Source of the DNA: Ophioderma brevispina
Lineage: Eukaryota; Echinodermata; Ophiuroidea; Amphilepidida; Ophiodermatidae
NCBI GenBank assembly: GCA_023653785.1
Contig: JAMKCH010014168.1
Coordinates: forward strand, 1-64,000
DNA length: 64,000 nt
Reading direction: 5' to 3'
In this document: one piece after another, positions 1 to 64,000 of the stretch
Numbering within the stretch: position 1 is the stretch's first letter
Layout: each line of letters opens with the position of its first letter
The notes under the pieces: generated by a model
Databases searched by the model: none
Told to the model about the DNA's origin: nothing
The model's input: only the letters and a program-made list of their open reading frames with translations
Translations under genes and position numbers: made by a program

Positions 1-560
1 GCATCTGGGAACCACCCTCAGGGCCTGAAACGAATCAAATCCCCGAGGCCGGTCACCGCCGCGGCGGCCCAGGGCACGCTTGTTCATAGGTCCCGAGGAC
101 CCCCTACACAACGACGCCGGTTTCGTTACTGGCGATTGGATGCTGCCCGAGAAAACCCGGGCGTTACCATTGCCAACACACAAAACAGAAGAACCTCCAC
201 CGGACCGGACTTCAGTCCGGCCCAATCCTCAGGGAACGGGCAAGCAGACCACGCCAGCCTGTCATAACCGACAAAGCAACGAGCTAAATCAGGGCGAGCC
301 ATCGCCGCAGCGTACAGTCCAGGCAAGCCCCACCAGGGAGCCCCGACCTACTCGACACATGAAGCAACCGAAGCTCTGCTATATCGGGATGTCCGCAGCC
401 GCCAAATCCCCAAGGGAAAAAGCAGAGCTGACCGCGCTAGCCTGCACTGGAAAAGCCCCTAGGGCTAGACCAGGCGAGCCAGCGGCCGTCAGCGAGGTAG
501 ACTGGCGGAACTCCCGAGAAAGAACGCTCCTACTACACGGCCAGGAGTAGCCGAAGCTAC
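1..560. other. GC-rich block of unknown origin
   Basis: This stretch is clearly GC-richer than the AT-rich DNA around it. An open frame of 156 codons runs on the plus strand (80-550), rich in Pro and Arg, with no motif I recognise. A short palindrome centred near 210-225 joins ccggac and gtccgg units. It may be part of a retroelement or another inserted sequence that starts outside the window. Confidence 0.45.
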
Positions 561-1625
561 AAAATCTTTAGGTGCTCCCAAGCAGCGGGGCCGCCTTGGA
601 ATAACCGTCGGACTGCGGAGCCCAAACACCACCCCCCCTTTCCCTAGCAAAACATAAACAAAACGTGTTCACTGGCACCCATTGAAAACGAAAGCCACCG
701 CAAAGGAACAAGCACCAAACTGAGCGACATACAGTGTAAGCAAGACCGTAAAGAAACTCACGGAGAAAAGATGGTCGCGGGGCGGCAAACAGCAAAGACC
801 GAAAAATGTGGGGGGTTTTGTGAAGAATCGATCCAGATGGTCGGCGGTTGCCGGAACGAGAAACGAGCGGAATGAAAAACAAAATAAAATGTCGTGTTCG
901 CTCTTTCAATACCCCCTCCCTCCAACACGCTTGGAGACAAGATACGTCCCTCGTAAACAATTTCACACACTGGTAAAGTGAATTTCCAAGTCAGTTTTCA
1001 CATATGTTAGTAAATCCACAGAGCATAAGAATAAATAAGACACCTCACCCATAAGAACTGTTTTATTGATAGTAGGCAACTACTACAAGAACAGAAACAG
1101 GCTCACAAAAAGCAAGCATCCAAAGCAATGCAACACGTGCGTCCATGGCTGCCTTTGTTTACCTTTTTTTCCTCGATAATACAATCACATGACCGTCAGG
1201 CCGCGGCAAAAAAGGATACAGAATAAAAGCTCCTCCGACGGGCGTGAAAATCTCTGTATATTCCGATCAGCCCGACCCGATAGAGCGCTTTATAATCCAC
1301 TATATAATCATAATAAATCCAGTTATGGTAAGTAGTAGGAAGTAGTCCGTTTGAGAAGACAACTACCGTCCAAGTATCAATATCTCAGATAAATTGGACT
1401 GCCAACAGAGCTGCGATGCGTTCGTCTTGGTCGACATTCCCACGGAATTGAGGAAGAGTTATGGTCGACAGGGTGTGAGCCTGGGGTCACTGGTCAATTC
1501 CATTTTTCTCTTTTAGGGGTGCTAAAATAAAAAATGGTAGTTTTGGGGCATTCCACCTTCTCAGAAGGGAAATGCTATATTTCAGTCAACCTTGGTGTAA
1601 AGGAACTCAGATCAGTGTAATGTAT
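561..1625. other. Intronic/left-edge sequence, nothing recognised
   Basis: Moderate GC to about 960, then AT-rich. Minus-strand open frames of 132 and 70 codons overlap each other and show no family signature. No myosin exon, RNA gene or clear repeat was seen here. Confidence 0.4.
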
Positions 1626-1819
1626 TTACCTGCCAACCATGTGACTTTTAAACCCCAATTTCATACACCCCCTTATTAATTTTGCTGACTGAGTTTGACT
1701 GTGACCGGCCCAAGCACTTGGCAGAAGAGAGGTTTGGAAGGGCAGGGTTAATATTTTTACCACACACTGAATAGGAGTTTGCAAACACAAACTAATACAA
1801 AAGTAATCCATATGTTCTG

Positions 1820-2215
1820 ACAACCAAATGGAGAGGAAGGGAGTAGGATGGAGGAGGTTGTCAGAGAAGGTAAAGGCAGTGGATATGGACGGAAAGGAGA
1901 AAGGAGGACAGAAGAGGAGGATGCTGGAAAGGTGACGAGGAATGTAAAGCCGAGGGATGTAAAAAACGAGGGAAGGTAAAGACGAGGGAAGGAACAGGCC
2001 CATTGAAGGATTGGGGAAGTTAAAGACAAGGAAGTGAGGATTGGAAATTGGGAGGGTTGGAAAGGGAAGTATGGTAAGGAAAGGGACAAGGAATGTAAGT
2101 AGGGAGGCAGCTAAGGAGAAAGTGGATGAATGAAGGATAGATTGAGGAGTAGAGGTCAAGGAATACAGTGACAAGAGATTAGAGAAAAGATTGATTATGG
2201 AGGAGATACTGATAA
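1820..2215 (+). repeat. Purine-rich (GGA/GAA) low-complexity tract
   Basis: Nearly 400 bases of the plus strand consist mostly of G and A, with recurring gaggaagg and gacgaggg words. The minus strand is therefore pyrimidine-rich and gives a spurious 197-codon open frame full of Ser, Pro, Leu and Phe. Confidence 0.8.
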
Positions 2216-2410
2216 ACACTGCAAGAGTAGAGCAAATTTAATCTTTACTGACTTTAAAATAACCAGTACTCTCAAGATGGGAGAGGTAGTGGAATAGAGG
2301 AGAGTAAGATTTCCCTCAAGAGCTGTGGAAGAAACATAAGGGAATGAGAGAAAAGTGAAGGTGTGACCTAGCCAAAGGTGGTGGCTTGTGGAAGCGGTAG
2401 AGGTCCTTAC

Positions 2411-57235
<54,825 letters not shown>

Positions 57236-57701
57236 CTGTAGATGTAGAAGGAAAACAAAAGATTTTGTGTCAGATGCGAGATAAAAAATACATCACGATC
57301 CTCGGGTCGCCTGCTGTCGCGGTTTGTGAATGGGGGCAAAGGTCACATGAGGTCACCAACATGTCAGCCCACCCCGCACCCTCCTTTCCACCAAGTTACA
57401 TCATCGTAGCCCTTATGGAACTCATACGGCGTGTAATATATTTAGGGTTAACATTTTGACCACACAGACACACACACAGATACAAAGATATATGACCAGA
57501 GTAATCCCTATGTGCCTTCTGCAATTCTTGCAGACGACACAATAAAATGTGGTATTGCTCAAAGCAAAAAGGCTGGGATCTTTTGGAGAAAAGATTCTGC
57601 ACATGAAAATCTTCATAACGGAGAGGGGAACAAGAACTTAAATGGAGAAATTTCATAAGAGGGAATGTGAATTGTTTTTAATTTAAGCGATGGAGAACGC
57701 A

Positions 57702-58121
57702 GGGTTACCCAATAAAAACTTTACCCAAAATGAAAGTGATATTTTCCCCCCTTTTTTTAATTTGATATCTGTGGATTTTATTTTATCATAAAGAATGGGT
57801 AATTGAGCATCTTGCCTGAAAAAAAGTTCATTTTGGTTGAGTGGTTCTCAAGATATGGTCCACTGAACAATAAGTCAACTAAACAGACTTGTCCACCGAG
57901 CATTATTTTTCTTAGGCATGGAAATCCCCAATGCCCAAATCGAGCAGATCGTGTCCTACAGAAAACTGGTATTTAGCACAACTGCAGATTTGTCCATGGG
58001 TATTTCATGATGGAATGATAAGTACACATAAATTGTTTTGGCAACCGGGCTTTTCAAATCTGAAATCATAGCATGCAGTTTATCACTTTCATTTTGGGTA
58101 AAGTTTTTATTGGGTCACCCT
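57702..58121. mobile_element. MITE, agggttacccaataaaaact ends
   Basis: Left agggttacccaataaaaact and right agtttttattgggtcaccct are inverted, extending inward through tttacccaaaatgaaagtga for about 40 bases. Terminus resembles mariner/Tc1-type ends (cagggtgacccaa). Confidence 0.85.
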
Positions 58122-58490
58122 GTTTCCCCTGGCATAAATAATGACCGCTCCCTAAGTCTCCCTCTTATAATATCACATTTACTTTGTAGGTTGAAAAAAA
58201 GTCCATTCATCAAGGACTAACCCTGGTGTAAATCTAGGTTTAACTTAAGGGAGGGGTCATTATTTACGCCAGGGGGGGAATGGAGGATTTGAGGGGGGAA
58301 CCCAAAATTTTTTGTAAGAGAGAAGGGGGAACGTGAACTTTAAATGGGGAAATCAGCATGATCAAGAGGGAGTGTGAAATTTTCGAACGAGGGGAGAAGG
58401 TGAAAATTTTTGCCAAAAAAAAAGTTGAAATCCTCCATTCCCCCGGCATAAATAATGACCGCTCCCTAAGTCTCCCTCTTATAATACTAG
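58122..58490. repeat. Nested direct and inverted repeats
   Basis: gcataaataatgaccgctcc with ctaagtctccctcttataat occurs at 58132 and again at 58445 in direct orientation, and its inverse (aagggaggggtcattattta) near 58237. Two hairpin-type copies of one short element seem to have been joined. Confidence 0.75.
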
Positions 58491-59619
58491 TCAAAGTATT
58501 TCACTGGTTTTCTCCTTGACAAATACATTTATAAGAGGATTGATATAATCAAATCTATAGACAAATGCATGTAAGCATGTTTGGAATGCCTGGGAGTTGT
58601 ACTCAAAACACTCAGTACAAGTATAATCATAAACATCACCGCCAATCTGCTATGAAATAACTATTGATTTGTTCTTTATTAGAAATTGCCACATGGCATG
58701 ACCTTACTTATATACTGCCATAATGGAATTTACTAATGTTATTTTGGCACAATCGTTGCCAAAACCGTCTTCCACTCAGTGGACGTGTGAACTTGTGCAA
58801 TCAACAACGATATATCTTCTATATGGTACTCATTTGCCGACAACTGTTTTAAAATGAAATTCTGTACTGGATCATCCATTAAAATATGCCCAGTGTGGTG
58901 CAAAGGGATAGGCCAATGGAGAAGCGAGTGGTTAACTGGAATGTGTATGCTATGTATGATATCTCTGGGTCCAAGATTGTCCGATAGCATTACTCAGCAC
59001 GAGCACTTTGTAGAAGTACATTTTGAAATATTTAACTATCAGGTACATTTCCACTAAGATTAACCTAACCCTGACGTCAGTTTCTAGCCTCTCCCGGAAG
59101 GAGGAACTGAAGGGGAGGGAAAGAGGGAAGGGAAGGGAACAAGAAAAAGAAAAGAAAAGTACGCGCAAATTTGCGGTGGGATCGAACCCTGGAGCCCTTC
59201 GACAACGGCGTGACGGAGGATGATAGAAAGCCTTACCGACGGTCTTTTTTTGTGTCGCTTGGATCCCGGCCAGCGATTTCGTTTGTGCCCATAAGTGTCT
59301 TGGTTTGATGACGCCATCGCCCACTGTCAGGACTTAGGTGCATTTTTCTCAATTAACACAGTGAGGTTTGGTGAGATTTTAGTTTGTGCTAGGGGTTTAA
59401 TTAAGTGTAGCATTTTAAAAACTATTTTTTATCAAGTCAGCTTTTGTGATTCTGGACTGCTGGGCCACTAGATTCCTGAAAAACAAAAAAAAAAGCTTCA
59501 CTCCCAAATTAATTCCAATCTTTGCAATTTGATTTTGATCGAGACAAAAGTGTTTGTATCGGTCCCACCAGGTCTCATGCTGTAATTCTGTTGTATTTAC
59601 AGAGATCAAACCACATTTT

Positions 59620-59835
59620 GACCATAGTGGTTAGAGTGTCTGCCTAACAGCCAGGAGGTTGCGGTGTGCGAATCCATGCAAGGTCATACCAAAGACTTTT
59701 AAAAATGGTACCTACTGCCTACTTGTCAGGTGCTCAACATTTAAAGAATGGAGTGGGGAAGCGATGAACACACAGAGCTACCAGAAGACTAACCCCCTAT
59801 TGTAGCTTTCACTGATTTGGCAAACACATGGCCTA
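59620..59835 (+). repeat. tRNA-derived SINE
   Basis: Starts with a tRNA-like segment: tagtggttagagtgtctg (A-box-like) and tgcggtgtgcgaatccatg (B-box-like), followed by an unrelated body with ggtacctactgcc. In the 5' intron. Confidence 0.62.
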
Positions 59836-59839
59836 GGGT

Positions 59840-61295
59840 TACAGAAACAGATAGGTGCCGCTCTATGCACCATACAGTGCGGGAAGGACTAAGTTTTTAA
59901 CAGAGACAAAATACAAAATTTTTAATTTTAAGCCGAGATGATCAAATCTGCACGTGAGGTTTGGCTAGCATAATTACTAAGGCTAAAAACCAAACTGTTT
60001 TGGTAAGTTTGGGAACAAGGCCATGGACTGCAAAATGCCCCATCTAGGGAGAATTAAAAATAGATAGCAGCCAGCTAAAAAACTTTAGTTCAGTATTTAA
60101 CAAGACACATTTACCTCAAAATCCTTTTACAGATTTTTTTGGTCACTGGGAAAAAAATCTGGATTATTTTGATTAAAATGGGTAAACTTGGGGAATTCCA
60201 TGAAAAAAAAATATCAGAAAATGGAATCTATGCATGGGATACCACACCCCACCCCTCTAATCATGTATTAGCATTAAATTATTTGGGTAGTCAATGTTAC
60301 TGAACCCACGCCATGCAGGAAGGAAGGATGCGTAGGTGCTTAAGGTCCTAAGGGCAGGACACTGATTTGTATCACAATACACTGTACATGTTACCTAAAC
60401 ACTAAAAATAATAGAGTCAAATTGACAGACAATTTTGATGAGGTAGATTTTTTTCGGAGAGTTGCAATTTTTGGGAAAAGGATATCTGGCCCTCAAAAAA
60501 AAGTACAGTCTCCATTCTGCATTTATGTAGATTATGTGGATATCTGAATTTTTTCCAGGTTGTTAAATTTGCTTTGGCTTTCATAACTAGTGAACATTAT
60601 ACCCCTCAAAAATTCCTTTTAATAGTATGCTACAGATAAGTAGCTACATGCTTGTGTGTAGAATGGGAATGCAGTATGTATGTAGCCAAGCCCACGTCAA
60701 ATAAAATCCTTGTGGGCGTTATCTGTATTGCTTACACCCCTCAGATCCAATGTGTAGGGTGCCAGCAGCCTGAGTTACAGCCCTCTAGCCCAACTTAACC
60801 TCTGCTGGAAAGAGAGCAATATGCATTTTGCAAAATTGGCTGTACATACAGCATACCGAGGGTATAGATTAACTCGCTAAAACCAACCCCGGAAAGACCT
60901 TAAAAGGAATTTGTGACACAACTGACCCTGTACTATTATCAACCAAGTATGGTGAATTAATAGAATAAACACCATATCAAGGCCATTTGGCTATTGTTAA
61001 TCATAACAAAACAGCTTAACAATATGGTTTACCAAACATATTCAACAACAATACAACGCTTTGAAAAGAGGAAAAAAGTTGTAAATGACAAGCTTATTAC
61101 GTGTATTAAATATCATAAATGTGAAAACCAAAGATCAATTTTTGTATTGAGCGGTCCCGGTATACCAAGGGTATTTTAAGAAGATAATCATTGTCAGTGA
61201 TGTGGCACGCCACCAAGAAAAACATAACCAATGTTCACCACATACTTAAATGTTGGCGGCATGTCAAAACTAAAATTCAAAATCATTTTACATTC
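59840..61295. other. 5' intron segment, nothing recognised
   Basis: AT-rich sequence; no myosin motor exon, repeat or RNA gene could be supported here. Confidence 0.4.
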
Positions 61296-61300
61296 ACTAC

Positions 61301-61651
61301 TTAAAGACGCTATCAGTGTCAGTGATTTATCCGAAATAGTCAAAATACTTGCTAGAATAGCTTAAGAGAGAAGGATAAGTCTGTAGAATTCTCATAAGTT
61401 ACTTTTTCCAACTGAAGAATTGACAGAAAAGAAAGCAAATGACAGTGTTCCAAGATACAAATCTCCATTCAATTACATGCTGTAAGTGTCTGTATGGACT
61501 GTAATGACTAAAATTTCCAAGGTTGCTTTTGGTCTTATCATTTGCAGGGCATGTTAGGATGCCTGTACTTGTTACAGACATACAAAAATCTTATTTTTTT
61601 ATGATTTTTTTGATTTTCTAAGTTAGCAAATCACTGATATTGCCCCTTTAA
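61301..61651. mobile_element. TTAA-type MITE family 3, third copy
   Basis: Starts ttaaagacgctatcagtg and ends cactgatattgcccctttaa; interior tracks 53507-53858 closely (aattctcataagttac, gtgttccaagatac). Its right TTAA is also the left TTAA of the next element. Confidence 0.9.
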
Positions 61652-61989
61652 AGGTGTGTGTTCCGATCGTCTTTGGACCCCCCGATTTACCCGGAAGTAG
61701 TATCGATTTTGATATCAGATGAAATGCCGTATTTTTCTCATTATCGTCCTGAAATTTGAGCCCTCAAATCCATTTCATTCCCAAGATATAAACAAAAAAC
61801 CTCCGTTTTAGTGGTTAACCATCAATATTAGCAGAGCATTGAATAGGGCTTTGCAACATACATTATTGCGTCTACCATCAAAACCGCAAGTTTGTTTCCC
61901 ACGGTACTTGATGGGGTGTATGTGCAAGTGCCAGGCTCTCATATCAAGTAGAGAACACAATACACATAAATCGGAACCACCACCTTTAG
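61648..61989. mobile_element. TTAA-type MITE family 2, copy 2
   Basis: Starts ttaaaggtgtgtgttccgat and ends atcggaaccaccaccttta. Interior matches 25294-25632. Directly joined to a family 3 element through one TTAA. Confidence 0.9.
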
Positions 61990-62029
61990 ATTTGAAACAA
62001 ATAATACTAACCCAAAGACTTGAATGATG

Positions 62030-64000
62030 GGACTACCTCTCAAAAGTAAAGGTCACTGGAAAAAAGCAAAGAATTGGCACAAAATAAAACTTGAGGGTTG
62101 ACCTAGACTTCCTAGTCTTCTTCTTATCGTGTCCCAAAACACTGTGGTTCTCCAATCTGATCCAGCAGAGACGGGCCACAACGTATGGCTGCTTCACGGA
62201 TTCGCAAGGTCCTTGTTTGGGCATTGTTGATCCAGCAGTGGGCAGACGAAGAGGTGTCCATTGTCTGTGGGTGCTGTCCACATCCAAAGGTAGTATCCTG
62301 ATCTGTTCCAGATAGCCCCACCTCTGCAGGAAACCTTAGATCAAACAATTCTGGTTCTCAATCTAGTGGAGGAATCGCCTTTGCAGCCCATGAGAGTTCA
62401 GCTCCAGGTGGGAGATGCTCACCAGGTTCAATACGATAGATGTTAATTGGTGATGGCTAAGTCTTTCTTTCCACAAAGGCGGACTCTCTTACCCTCCGTC
62501 GAGAATGTTTCAAGAGGTTGGACTTTGCTTAAGAAACTCATCTGGATTTAGACGGTTGGCACAGGTATCTGTCCAGAACATAGGGTGCTTCACATTGATA
62601 CGTGGACAGCTTACGCTCTTGCATGTCGCCTACCTTACGCGGAATGTCTGGCTGAGGCAATTCCCTGTAGAGATGTACGAAGTTTTTCCGTTCGGTATGA
62701 TCTGGGAGGCAGCCTGTGATAAGCCGGCGGAAGGCCATTTATGCTGGATCAAGCTTCTAGGCATGGGGTTGATCTTTCCCAACACAAGGGCAGGCATACT
62801 CTGCACATTGAGTAGCACAGGGAAGTGACCTCGATCTTAGGGTATGGGGCGAGCACCCCATCGTCGGTGACCAGTGAGAGTTGTTCACAGATGTTTAGGC
62901 GTGAACAACGGTACTCTTCGGCTTCTTCGATGTGGGTCTATTCGAGAGAGTGCCAGGGTCACCCAAGTAAACTCCTAGGTAGACAGGTTATTTACGTTGC
63001 ACCGGGAGTTTCCAGGACCAGCGTATAACTTAAGCTGACGGTTGCCTTCACGGTTGCGTAGACGGAGAGCAAACACCTGTGTCTTAGATGGATTTGCACG
63101 TAGTGGTTTTCCTCATAATAAGGAGCGAGTTTATCCAAAGCCTTGGAGGAGTCTCTCTTCAAGCAGATCTGTGAAGTCGGCCTTGTGCGCTAATTCGCAA
63201 GGAGATCGTCTGCATAAATACAACGACAGGTTCATGCACTCCTGGGTTGGTCGTTGGTATATATGTTGAAACAGGAGAGGTGCAAGCACACTCCCTTGTG
63301 GTAGACATTCTTGAGCCTACGCAATCGGCTCTTCTTCGCTCATAGCTGAACAAAGAAACATCCTGTTTGCAGCAATCATCGGATAAACTCAGTCAAGCGG
63401 ATGCCTTGGTATTCCAAGATATATGGAGTAGGCATCTGTGATTACGTGTCGTTATGCTGCTGATAGGTCGACGAAACAGCTCCGGCTACACCATACCCCC
63501 TCGAAAACCATCCTCAATGTGTTAGTTAGGTTGAGTACTGGCTTGTGTTGATTTGCCCGGCCGGAACCTGCTCGTTCTGGTATGAGTGTTCGTCTATGAC
63601 AGGTGCAATACGGATTGGCAGGGAGGCGTTCAAAGAGCCTGCAGGTATGGCCAGGAGTGATATAGTTCTGTAGCTCTTGGGGTTGGATGTCTTTCCCATG
63701 ATTTAGGGAGTGCCATAACATGGCTTTCCTCCAGATCTTGGGAACTGTGGGAAATTTAGGCAGCAATTGTAGAGTCAAGAAAGCCATTCCGTAGCTACTG
63801 AGGCCAAGATTTTTAGTGCTCAGTTTAGATGTTGCAAGGCCTACTGCTTTCCTGGGTGAAGTTTAGCAATACCAGATCCATTCGTCCATGTTGAAGGGAC
63901 GAGTGAAACCAGGGTCCAACCAATATACCTCTTGGGTCTAGTTGATCTTCTTGGGTTTTTTTGCTGCACTTGCCACTTAATAAGCAGTTGGTGGGCAACT
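62030..64000 (-). pseudogene. Non-LTR retrotransposon ORF2 fragment (reverse transcriptase)
   Basis: On the minus strand, in order from the right edge: PKIWRKAMLWHSLNHGKD and CRLFERL (about 63600-63760), FVDLSAA (about 63457), LPQGSVLAPLLF then IYTND (about 63250-63300), YADD (63205-63216), YEENH.RANPSKTQV (about 63060-63120), RRLITGCLP with PPDIPRKV-like sequence (about 62620-62740), and a Cys/His-rich end near 62250-62310. These are the palm and C-terminal blocks of a Jockey/CR1-group LINE. Many frameshifts break it. The endonuclease part would lie beyond 64000. Confidence 0.85.

Noticed and set aside
80..550. 156-codon plus-strand frame as a gene
   Set aside because: No recognisable domain; composition follows the GC-rich block, which rarely contains stops by chance.
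1626..2219. 197-codon minus-strand frame rich in Ser, Leu, Pro, Phe
   Set aside because: It is the complement of a purine-rich low-complexity tract and looks like a membrane protein only by composition.
57236..62000. A P-loop (GESGAGKT) exon in the 5' intron
   Set aside because: I searched by eye for its reverse complement and for FGNAKT-like sequence and saw none; it probably lies beyond 64000.

Overview
The window is eukaryotic: one large, intron-rich gene on the minus strand lies in AT-rich, repeat-dense DNA. The gene is a conventional class II myosin heavy chain of the non-muscle/smooth-muscle type (co-orthologue group of vertebrate MYH9/10/11 and fly zipper). I placed 31 exons between 57235 (most 5' in the window) and 2411 (most 3'). 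They run from the upper 50-kDa part of the motor, through switch II, relay, loop 2, the SH1/SH2 helices, converter, two IQ motifs and almost the whole coiled-coil rod. Exons with the P-loop and N-terminus lie beyond the right edge; the last rod exons and tailpiece lie beyond the left edge. About 4.6 kb (some 1530 codons) is coding. I saw no second cellular protein-coding gene.

The organism looks like a marine invertebrate, probably a non-chordate deuterostome (echinoderm or hemichordate). The basis is the myosin sequence, which sits between fly zipper and vertebrate MYH9, and the tRNA-like SINEs and short inverted-repeat elements. This is low-confidence inference.

Layout: 1-2410 is the open-ended left intron, with an unexplained GC-rich block at 1-560 and a purine-rich tract. 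2411-25071 holds 15 rod exons, with tandem repeats, a triplicated exon edge, a long palindromic element and a CCCCTCC-type minisatellite. 26583-36595 holds the proximal rod, neck and converter end. 37734-57235 holds the motor exons, with many short inverted-repeat elements between them. 57236-64000 is a long 5' intron that ends in a minus-strand non-LTR retrotransposon fragment running off the right edge. Two more retrotransposon fragments lie at 36.7-37.4 kb and 47.5 kb.

Two observations stand out. First, nine of the 31 exons carry small insertions or deletions that break the frame, while the amino acids on either side stay almost perfectly conserved. Damage is packed into local patches (for example 48641-48726 and 39869-39990), and 22 exons are clean. 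This looks more like uncorrected long-read consensus in patches than an old pseudogene, but a few nonsense changes keep the second option open. Second, the introns are crowded with miniature inverted-repeat elements. At least seven families end in TTAA (piggyBac-like target sites). One element of another family supplies the 5' splice site of an exon, and two unrelated inverted-repeat elements carry consensus DR1 nuclear-receptor motifs.
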